Assembly: GCF_000814325.1 (NCBI RefSeq)
Contig: NZ_JPHF01000002.1
Location: forward strand, 496,001-560,000
Source: Flavihumibacter sp. ZG627
GTDB lineage: Bacteria > Bacteroidota > Bacteroidia > Chitinophagales > Chitinophagaceae
Length of the DNA: 64,000 nucleotides
Direction: 5' to 3'
Part shown: one piece after another, positions 54,329-62,808 of the stretch
Numbering within the stretch: the stretch's first letter is position 1
Layout: the number at the start of each line of letters is the position of its first letter
Made by a program: the position numbers and the translations under genes
The notes under the pieces: model-generated
What the model was told of the DNA's origin: nothing
The model's input: the letters and a program-made list of their open reading frames with translations, nothing else
Databases searched by the model: none

Positions 54329-55510
54329 ATGAAAGAAGTTTATATTATTTCCGCAGTTCGCACACCGATGGGAAGTTTTGGAGGCAGCCTGAAAGATATT
54401 TCTGCCACCCAGCTTGGGGCAATCGTAATAAAGGCAGCATTGGAAAAGGCTGGAATTGATCCGCATAAAGTAAATGATGTTTTGATGGGCTCTGTAATTC
54501 AGGCTAATCTTGGTCAGGCGCCTGCAAGGCAGGCAGCCAAATTTGCCGGACTACCGGATTCGGTAAATTGTACCACCATCAATAAAGTCTGCGCCAGTGG
54601 AATGAAATCACTAGCACTGGCAGCACAAAGCATCCGTTTGGGAGATGCTGATATAGTTGTTGCAGGAGGCATGGAGAGTATGAGTAATGTTCCTTTCTAT
54701 GTTGAGAATATGCGATGGGGAAACAAATATGGTAATAGTACATTGATTGATGGACTTGCCAAAGATGGTTTAACCGATGTATATGATGGAAAGGCCATGG
54801 GCAATGCAGCAGAGCTTTGTGCAAAAGATTGTGGTATCAGCAGGGAGGAGCAGGACAATTTCGCGAAGGAGAGTTATCGCCGAAGCCAGGCAGCATGGGA
54901 GACTGGCAAGTTTGATAATGAGGTGATCCCGGTTCCCATTCCACAGAGAAAAGGCGACCCCATCATGTTTGCAAAAGATGAAGAACCATTCAATGTTAAG
55001 TTTGATAAGATCCCTCAATTGAAACCAGCCTTCCAGAAAGATGGAACTGTAACAGCAGCAAATGCCTCCACCATGAATGATGGCGCAGCAGCACTGGTGT
55101 TGATGAGCAAAGAGAAAGCAGATGAACTGGGGTTGAAACCAATTGCAAGAATCCTTTCCTGGGCCGATGCAGAGCAGGCACCTGAGTGGTTCACCACCAC
55201 GCCATCTCTTGCAGTTCCTAAAGCGGTTGAAAAAGCGGGACTGAAAATGCAGGATGTTGAGTACTGGGAACTCAATGAAGCATTTGCAGTTGTGGGCATT
55301 GAGAATAGTCGCCGTATGCAGCTTGATCCGGCTAAAGTAAATGTTCATGGTGGTGCAGTATCATTGGGCCATCCCCTTGGATGTTCAGGTGCCCGCATAA
55401 TTGTAACGCTACTAAATGTTTTAAAAGCTAATAATGCAAAGTACGGTGCTGCCGGAATTTGTAATGGAGGAGGAGGAGCATCGGCAATGGTCATCGAAAA
55501 TATCAATTAA
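54329..55510 (+). CDS. Acetyl-CoA C-acetyltransferase (thiolase)
   Basis: Condenses two acetyl-CoA to acetoacetyl-CoA or cleaves 3-ketoacyl-CoA. 393 residues from ATG 54329 (TTG 54323 is possible). Nucleophilic Cys in INKVCASGMKSL, NEAFAVV, and catalytic His and Cys in GGAVSLGHPLGCSGAR. AtoB/PhaA-like rather than FadA because it is unlinked to a fadB-type gene; direction in vivo unknown. The GNAT gene starts 4 bp after its stop. Confidence 0.93.
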   Translation: MKEVYIISAVRTPMGSFGGSLKDISATQLGAIVIKAALEKAGIDPHKVNDVLMGSVIQANLGQAPARQAAKFAGLPDSVNCTTINKVCASGMKSLALAAQSIRLGDADIVVAGGMESMSNVPFYVENMRWGNKYGNSTLIDGLAKDGLTDVYDGKAMGNAAELCAKDCGISREEQDNFAKESYRRSQAAWETGKFDNEVIPVPIPQRKGDPIMFAKDEEPFNVKFDKIPQLKPAFQKDGTVTAANASTMNDGAAALVLMSKEKADELGLKPIARILSWADAEQAPEWFTTTPSLAVPKAVEKAGLKMQDVEYWELNEAFAVVGIENSRRMQLDPAKVNVHGGAVSLGHPLGCSGARIIVTLLNVLKANNAKYGAAGICNGGGGASAMVIENIN

Positions 55511-55514
55511 TATT

Positions 55515-56036
55515 ATGCTTGAAGTTCGCAAGGCCTTACCGGAAGATGCATCTCTTATTGCAACTTTAACAAGGGATACATTCTATGATTCTTTTGCTGC
55601 CGATAACACGGCCGAGGACATGCAGATATACATTGCCGAGCACCTGCTGCCGGAAGCACTGGAAAAAGAAATCTTCCTCCCCGGTAATCATTTTTTTATT
55701 GCATGGGATGGGCAACGCCCTGTTGGATACCTTCGTTTAAGGGAAAGACCTGAAGGGCATCCTGAAAATATCCCTGCAGGAAATAGTATTGAACTGGCGC
55801 GTTTTTATGCCATCGCTGATTCTATAGGTAAAGGGGTTGGAAAGGCTATGATGGGGCATTTGCTGGAATATGCTTCTGGCCTGGGATTTGAAAGGATATG
55901 GCTGGGTGTATGGGAACATAACCAGCGAGCAATCGGTTTTTACCAGAAATGGGGATTTGAAAAAGTTGGCAGTCATCCTTTTATGTTGGGGCGCGACCTT
56001 CAAACTGATTGGCTGATGACAAGGGAATTACCTTAA
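55515..56036 (+). CDS. GNAT-family N-acetyltransferase
   Basis: 173 residues from ATG 55515; upstream in-frame codons lie within the thiolase gene. GCN5 fold: N-terminal VRKALPEDASLIATLTRDTF, then acetyl-CoA loop in RFYAIADSIGKGVGKAMMGHLL (Q/RxxGxG/A type, here SIGKGVG) and the late ERIWLGVWEHNQRAIGFYQKWGFEKVG. Resembles spermine/spermidine- or protein-type acetyltransferases; substrate unknown. Likely translationally coupled with the thiolase (4-bp gap). Confidence 0.87.
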   Translation: MLEVRKALPEDASLIATLTRDTFYDSFAADNTAEDMQIYIAEHLLPEALEKEIFLPGNHFFIAWDGQRPVGYLRLRERPEGHPENIPAGNSIELARFYAIADSIGKGVGKAMMGHLLEYASGLGFERIWLGVWEHNQRAIGFYQKWGFEKVGSHPFMLGRDLQTDWLMTRELP

Positions 56037-56129
56037 TTGGTTAATATTTTGCCAGTATTGCCACCATTCGGACCAACAAAACATCTATAAAAAAAACAAA
56101 CGCGTATATTGAAAAGCAAAAATTACCTA

Positions 56130-57506
56130 ATGAAACGCATACTGACACTATCGCTCTTACTTGGCCTGTTCGTAAGCTCCTGTAAAAAGGATAAGGGAAC
56201 AGATGACACAACACCACCTCCTCCTCCGCCAGTCTCTGCTGCCGACAAAGTGAAAGATACTTCGCTCATGATAGCCCGTGAGGCCTACCTATGGTACAAG
56301 CAGATCCCTGCCAATTTTAATCCCAGGCAGTTTGCCGATCCTGATGGGGTAATGACAGGTATCCGTCCATATAGCAAGGAACCAGGGTTTACCAATCCGG
56401 TTGACAGGTGGAGCTTCGGAATCCTGCAATCTGAGTGGGATGATATCAGCAGTGGTATCAGTGGTGATTTTGGTATTGGTATTTTCTTCCGTACAGAAAA
56501 TGATCTTCGTGTAACTTATGTGGAACCTGCATCTTCTGCAGGCAAAGCTGGGATTCAGCGTGCATGGCGTATCATGAAGATCAATGGCCGCAATATAACA
56601 GTTGCTGACCAGCCCACTATTGATTTTGTTGTTAATGCGATCTACTACAGTACTTCTGCAGATATCAATTTTCAGAAGCCCGATGGAAGCACAGTTGATC
56701 TTACTATAGCAGCAACCTCTTACCAGGAGCAACCTCTTGTACTTGACACAGTTTATAATACAGGTGGAAAGAAAATAGGTTATATGGTTCTGAATTCATT
56801 CCTGGGCGACCAGACCACAATGAAGAACAGGTTCCAGCAAACTTTCAGTGAGTTTGCAGCAGCAGGTATTACCGACCTCGTGGTTGATGTTCGCTATAAC
56901 GGAGGTGGATATGTTGCGTTACAGGAAGAGCTTGCCAATTATATCGTTCCAAATGCATCTAATGGAAAGGTAATGTACAAGCAAGTATATAATGATATAC
57001 TTCAGGAGTTTAATCGTACTGTAACCTTTTCCAAAAAAGGAACAGTGAATGTTCCAAAAATGGTAATGCTTATTTCAAGGAATACAGCATCGGCCAGTGA
57101 AGCGCTTATCAACCTCATGAAACCACATATGGAAGTGAAAACAGTTGGACCAAATACTACCAATGGTAAGCCGGTCGGATATTTCCCGATTCCGGTTGGC
57201 AACTGGTATGTATTCCCTGTTTCTTCAAGGCTTGTTAACAGCGCCAACGAAGGAAGCTATTTCAATGGTTTCACCCCTGATAAAATTGTAGCTGATGGAC
57301 TGGATAAGCCATGGGGTGATCTTCAGGAATCTATGCTGGCGGCAGCAGTCAATTATATTGTTACAGGAACACTTCGTGCAGCAGGAGGAGAGTCTATGAA
57401 TATGGAGGATCTTCGCAACTATGAGAAGCTGCCGATGAACAAGCGTAAGGTATTGGTGGATGATTCGCGCACTTATTCTGAAATAAGAAAGGCAATTTTG
57501 AACTGA
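56130..57506 (+). CDS. S41-family (C-terminal processing-like) peptidase, lipoprotein
   Basis: 458 residues from ATG 56130. Lipoprotein signal with LFVSSC (C18), then a Pro-rich linker. PDZ-like segment at ~115-210 (GIGIFFRTENDLRVTYVEP, KAGIQRAWRIMKINGRN). Peptidase core: VDVRYNGGGY, catalytic Ser in SRNTASASEAL and general-base Lys in the TTNGKPVG segment. The family cleaves near C-termini of envelope proteins; the N-terminal helical part (LMIAREAYLWYKQIP) is common in Bacteroidota S41 proteins. Followed by a terminator. Substrate unknown. Confidence 0.9.
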   Translation: MKRILTLSLLLGLFVSSCKKDKGTDDTTPPPPPPVSAADKVKDTSLMIAREAYLWYKQIPANFNPRQFADPDGVMTGIRPYSKEPGFTNPVDRWSFGILQSEWDDISSGISGDFGIGIFFRTENDLRVTYVEPASSAGKAGIQRAWRIMKINGRNITVADQPTIDFVVNAIYYSTSADINFQKPDGSTVDLTIAATSYQEQPLVLDTVYNTGGKKIGYMVLNSFLGDQTTMKNRFQQTFSEFAAAGITDLVVDVRYNGGGYVALQEELANYIVPNASNGKVMYKQVYNDILQEFNRTVTFSKKGTVNVPKMVMLISRNTASASEALINLMKPHMEVKTVGPNTTNGKPVGYFPIPVGNWYVFPVSSRLVNSANEGSYFNGFTPDKIVADGLDKPWGDLQESMLAAAVNYIVTGTLRAAGGESMNMEDLRNYEKLPMNKRKVLVDDSRTYSEIRKAILN

Positions 57507-57526
57507 TATAAAGGCAAATGTTTAGC

Positions 57527-57552
57527 AAAAGTCCCGATTATCGGGACTTTTT
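57527..57552 (+). terminator. Intrinsic terminator after the S41 peptidase gene
   Basis: Eleven-base perfect arms (57527-57537, 57541-57551) with a 3-nt loop and the A/T ends supplying the T-run. Confidence 0.9.
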
Positions 57553-57572
57553 GCGCTTAAGGACTCTAATTT

Positions 57573-57603
57573 TTGCGCATTTGAGGTTGAACCAATAAAT
57601 TTG
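57573..57603 (+). promoter_or_regulatory. pdhB promoter
   Basis: TTG at 57573-57575, 20 nt, then TAAATTTG at 57596-57603. ATG lies 23 nt downstream. Confidence 0.65.
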
Positions 57604-57626
57604 CCACTCCAAAATAAAGCAATAGC

Positions 57627-58616
57627 ATGGCAAGATCAATCGCATTTAGAGAAGCGCTCCGCGAAGCGATGAATGAAGAGTTCCGTCGCGATGACCGTGT
57701 TTTCCTGATGGGTGAAGAAGTAGCAGAATACAATGGCGCCTATAAAGTGAGCCAGGGTATGCTGGATGAGTTTGGCGACAAGCGTGTTATTGATACACCG
57801 ATCTCTGAGCTGGGTTTTGCAGCAGTAGCCGTTGGTGCTGCACAGAACGGCCTCCGTCCGATCGTTGAATTCATGACCTGGAATTTTGCCGTTCTGGCCC
57901 TCGACCAGATCCTCAACACGGCATCCAAAATGCTTGCTATGAGTGGTGGTCAGTTGTCATGCCCCATTGTTTTCCGCGGCCCCAATGGTTCTGCCGGTCA
58001 GCTTGGTGCTCAGCACTCTACCGCATTCGAAAGTTATTATGCCAATATACCAGGTTTGAAAGTTGTATCTCCAAGTAACGGATATGATGCGAAAGGACTT
58101 TTGAAACAAGCTATCCGTTATGAAGAAGACCCTATCATTTTCATGGAAAGTGAAGTGATGTATGGTGAAAAATCTGAGGTACCGGAAGAAGAATATTATA
58201 TCCCTATTGGAAAAGCTGATGTTAAAAAAGCAGGTAGTGATGTAACAATCGTTTCTTTCAATAAAATGATGAAAGTGGCACTGGGTGCTGCTTCAGAATT
58301 GGAGAAGGAAGGAGTGAATGCAGAAGTTATTGACCTGCGTTCAATACGTCCGCTCGACTGGATGACTATCCTGGAAAGCGTGAAGAAAACAAACAGGCTG
58401 GTAATAGTGGAAGAGCAGTGGCCTTTCGCTTCTATCTCTTCCGAGATCGCTTACCGCATACAGAAGGAAGGATTTGATTACCTGGATGCACCCATTCGCC
58501 GTATCACCGCAGCTGATGCTCCTCTGCATTATGCGCCCAACCTTGTGGCACTTGCCCTGCCTGATGTAGAGCGTACAGTGAAACTTGTGAAGGAAGTGAT
58601 GTACATGAAAAAATAA
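57627..58616 (+). CDS. pdhB: Pyruvate dehydrogenase E1 component subunit beta
   Basis: TPP-dependent decarboxylase partner of PdhA in pyruvate (or branched-chain keto acid) oxidation to acetyl-CoA. 329 residues: N-terminal REALREAMNEEFRRD, TPP-side Glu in ISELGFAAVAVGAAQNGLRP, RGPNGSAGQLGAQHS, and C-terminal transketolase domain (NAEVIDLRSIRPLDW, VEEQWPFASISSEIA). The alpha subunit is not adjacent. The RGPNG and LGAQHS region is as in PdhB rather than BkdB, but the choice is not firm. It has its own promoter and is followed by a strong hairpin. Confidence 0.93.
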   Translation: MARSIAFREALREAMNEEFRRDDRVFLMGEEVAEYNGAYKVSQGMLDEFGDKRVIDTPISELGFAAVAVGAAQNGLRPIVEFMTWNFAVLALDQILNTASKMLAMSGGQLSCPIVFRGPNGSAGQLGAQHSTAFESYYANIPGLKVVSPSNGYDAKGLLKQAIRYEEDPIIFMESEVMYGEKSEVPEEEYYIPIGKADVKKAGSDVTIVSFNKMMKVALGAASELEKEGVNAEVIDLRSIRPLDWMTILESVKKTNRLVIVEEQWPFASISSEIAYRIQKEGFDYLDAPIRRITAADAPLHYAPNLVALALPDVERTVKLVKEVMYMKK

Positions 58617-58643
58617 CTTCGATTCATTGCATTACTTATAAAC

Positions 58644-58676
58644 AAAGAGGTGTCTGAAATTCAGACACCTCTTTGC
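58644..58676 (+). terminator. Hairpin after pdhB
   Basis: Perfect 14-base arms (58644-58657 and 58661-58674) with a 3-nt loop; only a short T stretch follows. Could also end the minus-strand miniprotein transcript from the other side. Confidence 0.75.
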
Positions 58677-58709
58677 ATTAACCATTATAAAATTCTGAGA
58701 AAAGAACGC

Positions 58710-58850
58710 TTAACGAAGTACACTTCCAACGGTAAGAAGGAAGCAATAACTATAAGCCATCAGGATGCCGGCAAGTACCACCAGTTTTGCAGTCATTTGC
58801 CATACGCTTACTTCTTTGGTTGTTTTTAAAGGATGTTTCAGGGTAGTCAT
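58710..58850 (-). CDS. 46-residue single-helix membrane miniprotein
   Basis: ATG 58850 to TAA 58710, 46 residues. N-terminal ~20 residues are polar and basic (TTLKHPLKTTKEVSVWQMT), then one membrane helix (KLVVLAGILMAYSYCFLLTV) and a short GSVLR tail, so probably inner-membrane with the basic side inside. No homologue recognised. Support for it being real: a near-consensus promoter 33 nt upstream, clean start and stop, neighbour-like codon usage, and a bidirectional-looking hairpin 34 bp beyond its stop. Divergent from the NtrC-like regulator gene. Confidence 0.55.
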   Translation of the reverse strand: MTTLKHPLKTTKEVSVWQMTAKLVVLAGILMAYSYCFLLTVGSVLR

Positions 58851-58882
58851 AGTAGGATATTTTTGCTTTCAATAGGATATAA

Positions 58883-58913
58883 CAAAAATACAACGCCTTC
58901 TATGCCTTGTCAA
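58883..58913 (-). promoter_or_regulatory. Consensus promoter of the miniprotein gene
   Basis: Minus strand: TTGACA with its TTG at 58913-58911, exactly 20 nt, then TATTTTTG at 58890-58883. It is the best match to the Bacteroidota promoter in this window, pointing at ATG 58850 only 33 nt away. Confidence 0.7.
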
Positions 58914-58973
58914 GGCCGCTTTTACCCGATTTTTTTCGTAGAATTACGATAGTATACATCATGAATACTAAGG

Positions 58974-59005
58974 TTGCTTTTTGAAAATCATTTATACTAC
59001 ATTTG
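58974..59005 (+). promoter_or_regulatory. Promoter of the NtrC-like regulator gene
   Basis: TTG at 58974-58976, 21 nt, then TACATTTG at 58998-59005; ATG 59025 is 19 nt downstream. Confidence 0.6.
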
Positions 59006-59024
59006 AACGCATCAATAAAAGCAT

Positions 59025-60188
59025 ATGTCAAATATCCTCATCATAGACGATGAAAGAGCAATACGGAAAACATTAGGAGAAATTTTATCATACGAAGGCT
59101 ATAAAATTGAAGAGGCTTCTGATGGAGAAGAGGGATTGAAAAAATTCAGGGAATCCACATTTGATGTGGTGCTCTGTGATATCAAGATGCCTAAACTTGA
59201 TGGCATTGAATTCCTCGACAAAGCTAGGGAAGCAAACCCTGACGTTCCCATCATTATGATTTCTGGTCACGGAACCATAGAAACTGCAGTAGAGGCGGTA
59301 AAAAAAGGCGCATTTGATTATATCTCCAAACCACCGGATCTCAACAGGCTTCTTATTACATTGCGAAATGCAATGGATAAAACATCGCTGGTATCAGAAG
59401 CAAAAGTGCTTAAGAGAAAAGTGAGCAGGGTGCAGGACATGATTGGTAATTCACCCGCCATCCAAAGAATCAAGGATACCATAGAGAAAGTAGCACCTAC
59501 TGAGGCGAGGGTAATGATAACAGGAGAAAATGGCGTAGGTAAAGAACTGGTGGCAAGATGGCTGCATGAGAAAAGCAACAGGGCCAGCGGACCACTGGTT
59601 GAAGTTAACTGTGCGGCTATTCCGGGGGAATTGATCGAGAGTGAATTGTTCGGTCATGAAAAGGGATCATTCACTTCAGCTATCAAACAACGCATTGGAA
59701 AATTTGAACAGGCAAATGGTGGAACCTTATTCCTGGATGAGATCGGAGATATGAGTCTCAGTGCTCAGGCTAAGGTATTGCGCGCACTGCAGGAAGGAAA
59801 GATCACAAGGGTAGGAGGAGATAAAGAAATTTCTGTTGATGTTAGGGTGGTGGCAGCTACAAATAAAGATCTTCTTAAAGAAGTGGAAGAAAAGAATTTC
59901 AGGCTCGACTTATACCACCGCCTTAGTGTGATCCTCATTCATGTACCATCACTGAATGAGAGGAGAGATGATATTCCGCAGTTGGTAGATAAATTCCTCG
60001 AGAACATTTGTGCGGAATATGGAATCGCCAAAAAAGAAATAGAAAAACCTGCCATGGAAGCACTCAAAGAATATGAGTGGACGGGTAATATACGCGAGTT
60101 GAAAAATGTTGTTGAAAGATTGGTTATTCTGTCAGGCAAGTCAATTCTCAAAGAGGATGTGATCAACAATGTATCTCCCAAGCGCTGA
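59025..60188 (+). CDS. NtrC-like response regulator lacking a DNA-binding domain
   Basis: 387 residues. Receiver ~1-120 is complete: acidic pair D8/D9, phosphoacceptor D52 (CDIKMP), switch region SGHGT and lysine in ISKPP. The AAA+ sigma-54-interaction domain ~140-385 has Walker A GENGVGKE (167-174), Walker B TLFLDE (234-239) and an arginine-rich LNERRDD. Two departures: the sigma-54-contacting loop reads GSFTSA (214-219) instead of GAFTGA, and the protein stops right after the AAA+ lid (NNVSPKR), with no Fis-type helix-turn-helix. The next gene begins one base later on the other strand, so no lost domain is encoded downstream. No histidine kinase is adjacent. Confidence 0.9.
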   Translation: MSNILIIDDERAIRKTLGEILSYEGYKIEEASDGEEGLKKFRESTFDVVLCDIKMPKLDGIEFLDKAREANPDVPIIMISGHGTIETAVEAVKKGAFDYISKPPDLNRLLITLRNAMDKTSLVSEAKVLKRKVSRVQDMIGNSPAIQRIKDTIEKVAPTEARVMITGENGVGKELVARWLHEKSNRASGPLVEVNCAAIPGELIESELFGHEKGSFTSAIKQRIGKFEQANGGTLFLDEIGDMSLSAQAKVLRALQEGKITRVGGDKEISVDVRVVAATNKDLLKEVEEKNFRLDLYHRLSVILIHVPSLNERRDDIPQLVDKFLENICAEYGIAKKEIEKPAMEALKEYEWTGNIRELKNVVERLVILSGKSILKEDVINNVSPKR

Positions 60189-61067
60189 TTAATTCGCTTT
60201 GGCAAATGTTAACAGATCCTGCAGCGAGCGCAGGTATCTGATACCATGGGGTAACTGGTCGGCTACATCTTTTAATGCCGGTCCGGATGCTATAACTTTT
60301 GCACCCGGTGCTTTATCCGATAACTCTGCCAGATATGTCTTCATATCAATATTGTTCAGATGGGTGATCAGGTGAAAATATAGATGAGTTACTTTCTTAT
60401 GACGGCAATAAAATTCAATGCTGCTTAGTTCAACTTCGGCACCCATATAAACCGTTGCCTTCCCTTGTTGCTTGAATAGGTATTGCATGAACAATAAGGG
60501 AATCTCATGAGCTTCCCCCTTAGGTGTAAACAGGAGAATTTTTTTATCGGCACGAATTACCGGAACACGCAGTTCATCTATAGCAACCATCATGGATTTC
60601 TGAATAAGGTTACTACTGAAATGTTCCTGGGCTGGTATGGCTTTATCGGTTAACCAATACATTCCCATCTTTTCGAGGAAAGGATAAAAAACTTCGATAA
60701 CAGATTTTTCGAAGCCCAGTTGTTCAATATATATTCTTAATAGCTTTTCAAAATGTGCAAAGTCGAAAGCCTGTGCAGCAAGCATTAACTGTTCGATATA
60801 ATTCTCATGAAAACAGCCTTTATCGTAAACTGAGGCTAGTTTACGAAGTTCCAGATCACTTAGGCTGGCCAGTTTGGAGATCTTAAATCCATTTTTATAA
60901 AGAATTGAAAGGCGAAGCATTTTCTTAAGGTCCTCGTCATCATAATAGCGGTGGCCACTATCTTTTCGTTTTCCATTACAAACACCATAACGATGCTCCC
61001 AAATACGAAGAGTATGCGCCTTTATACCGGTAAGGTTTTCAATATCGCTGATGGTAAAATGATTCAT
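60189..61067 (-). CDS. MerR-family regulator with B12-binding domain (CarH/LitR-like)
   Basis: 292 residues. N-terminal MerR winged helix (~1-70: FTISDIENLTGIKAHTLRIWEHRYG, then RYYDDEDLKKM). Middle helical domain with the W-x9-EH cobalamin motif (W138, E148, H149). C-terminal Rossmann-like B12 domain with E185-x-H187, where His187 would be the lower cobalt ligand; the family's ExHxxG reads ExHxxP here (Pro190). By family, a light sensor using adenosylcobalamin and repressing photoprotection genes. No carotenoid or photolyase gene is nearby, so the targets are elsewhere. Stop is adjacent to the NtrC-like gene end; divergent from lepB. Confidence 0.88.
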   Translation of the reverse strand: MNHFTISDIENLTGIKAHTLRIWEHRYGVCNGKRKDSGHRYYDDEDLKKMLRLSILYKNGFKISKLASLSDLELRKLASVYDKGCFHENYIEQLMLAAQAFDFAHFEKLLRIYIEQLGFEKSVIEVFYPFLEKMGMYWLTDKAIPAQEHFSSNLIQKSMMVAIDELRVPVIRADKKILLFTPKGEAHEIPLLFMQYLFKQQGKATVYMGAEVELSSIEFYCRHKKVTHLYFHLITHLNNIDMKTYLAELSDKAPGAKVIASGPALKDVADQLPHGIRYLRSLQDLLTFAKAN

Positions 61068-61123
61068 TTTTTGCTACTAATGATGCTAACTTAGCCCTCC
61101 TTAACAAATCTTTTTAATCGCTG

Positions 61124-61154
61124 TTTGTCACAATTATAATAAATCCGACACAAA
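61124..61154. promoter_or_regulatory. Imperfect inverted repeat between the MerR/B12 gene and lepB, possible operator
   Basis: TTTGTCAC at 61124-61131 and GACACAAA at 61147-61154: arms agree at 6 of 8 positions around a 15-nt A/T-rich centre in the divergent promoter region. MerR-type regulators often bind such dyads and their own promoters; this is a weak, purely visual match. Confidence 0.25.
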
Positions 61155-61189
61155 TAGATTGAATAAACACCATTTTGCCTCCAGAATGG

Positions 61190-61197
61190 TATTTTTG
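61190..61197 (+). promoter_or_regulatory. -7 element before lepB
   Basis: TATTTTTG, 21 nt before the lepB ATG (61219). No well-spaced TTG. Confidence 0.4.
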
Positions 61198-61218
61198 CCG
61201 GAATCTAAAATTCACTGA

Positions 61219-62775
61219 ATGTCACTGAATCAAATCCTGATCATAACCCTTATCTCATTACTGTTGGTATTTCTCCCGGCTTTCGGACTTTCCAAGATGT
61301 TCGATAAAGCAGGCGTTCCTTCCTGGAAAGCTTGGATTCCCTTCTATAACACCTGGGTTATGTTGGATGTTGCACAAAGACCCAAACATTGGTTCTTCTG
61401 GCAGTTCATTCCGGTTGCAGGATGGTTTGTGACTATGGGAATTTTTATAGAATGGGTCAAATGCTTTGCCAAATTCAGCTTTTGGGAGCATGCCCTTACC
61501 TGCCTGGTACCCTTTATGTATTTTCCCTATGTGGGGATGGATAAGAATACCAGGTTCATCGGCCCGGCGGGAGTAAAACACTACCAGAAATCAACAGTAC
61601 GTGAGTGGGTTGATGCAGGTATTTTCGCGGTAGTGGCCGCAACCCTGATCCGCACATTTATTTTTGAGGCATATACGATTCCAACCGGTTCGATGGAGAA
61701 GACTTTGCTGGTGAATGATTTTCTGTTCGTAAGCAAGCTCAGCTATGGTCCGCGTATCCCTAATACCCCGCTAGCCATCCCGTTCATGCATCATACTATT
61801 CCCGGCACCTCTTCCCGGTCTTATACTGAAATGATCAAGCTTCCCTATAGTCGTTGGTTTGCAAGCCCGGTAAAACGCAATGATGTGGTCGTTTTTAATT
61901 TTCCTGAAGGTGATACTGTTATCAATACACCCGCTTACCAATCACTTGTTCCCTTTTACCAGGAGGCCAGGCGCATTGGAAATGGTGATATGAATATAGG
62001 TCGCCAATACATTTTAAATGATCCCGACACATATCCATTGGTGATACGCCCGGTTGATAAGCGTGAAAATTATATTAAGCGTTGTGTGGCCATAGCGGGT
62101 GATACCCTTGAGGTTCGCGGGGGACAGGTGTATATCAATAGCCAGCCCGGCTTCAATCCCCCCCATTCACAATTGCCCTATGAACTGGAAACAAATGGCC
62201 AGCCACTCGACCAGGCATCCATGCTGGAAAATTTCAATATTGATATTGAGAATCCGGAAGAGTTTGGATCTATGGGAAATAATAAGTTCATGGTTTTACT
62301 TACGCATGAAGCAGCAGAAAAAATGAAGTCATCCGGCTTTGCCAAAACACTGACAGCACAGCTTACCAGTAAAGACCAGGTAGACCCCAGATTATGGGGA
62401 AAGCTTACTTTTCCAAATGATACATTACACAAATGGACCGTTGACTATTTTGGTCCGGTTTGGATACCTGCCAAAGGTGCAACTCTTACCATCACTCCTG
62501 AAAATTATTCCATTTATGAAAGGGCCATTCGTGTATATGAGGGAAATAGTTTTGAGCAGCAGAACGGAAAATTCATACTCAATGGCAAGGAGACCAACCA
62601 GTACACTTTTAAAATGAATTATTACTGGATGATGGGAGATAACCGACATTACTCACAGGATAGTCGTTTCTGGGGTTTTGTGCCTGAAGATCATGTAGTA
62701 GGAGAAGCCTGGATCATCTGGATGAGCATGAATAATGGTATCCGCTGGAACAGGTTGTTCAGGAGCATAAAATAG
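61219..62775 (+). CDS. lepB: Signal peptidase I, long Bacteroidota form
   Basis: Cleaves signal peptides of exported proteins at the outer face of the inner membrane. 518 residues, longer than typical LepB. The N-terminal ~110 residues hold about three to four helices similar to a DUF5684-like module (AWIPFYNTWVMLDVA), then the anchor helix (~131-150). Catalytic Ser158 in IPTGSMEKTLL, base Lys287 in NYIKRCVAIAGD, box E GDNRHYSQDSRFWG near the C-terminus. A ~130-residue insertion between the catalytic Lys and box E lengthens it. Divergent from the MerR/B12 regulator. Confidence 0.95.
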   Translation: MSLNQILIITLISLLLVFLPAFGLSKMFDKAGVPSWKAWIPFYNTWVMLDVAQRPKHWFFWQFIPVAGWFVTMGIFIEWVKCFAKFSFWEHALTCLVPFMYFPYVGMDKNTRFIGPAGVKHYQKSTVREWVDAGIFAVVAATLIRTFIFEAYTIPTGSMEKTLLVNDFLFVSKLSYGPRIPNTPLAIPFMHHTIPGTSSRSYTEMIKLPYSRWFASPVKRNDVVVFNFPEGDTVINTPAYQSLVPFYQEARRIGNGDMNIGRQYILNDPDTYPLVIRPVDKRENYIKRCVAIAGDTLEVRGGQVYINSQPGFNPPHSQLPYELETNGQPLDQASMLENFNIDIENPEEFGSMGNNKFMVLLTHEAAEKMKSSGFAKTLTAQLTSKDQVDPRLWGKLTFPNDTLHKWTVDYFGPVWIPAKGATLTITPENYSIYERAIRVYEGNSFEQQNGKFILNGKETNQYTFKMNYYWMMGDNRHYSQDSRFWGFVPEDHVVGEAWIIWMSMNNGIRWNRLFRSIK

Positions 62776-62808
62776 CGTACCTTCTTAGGGATATAACTTA
62801 TCATAACC

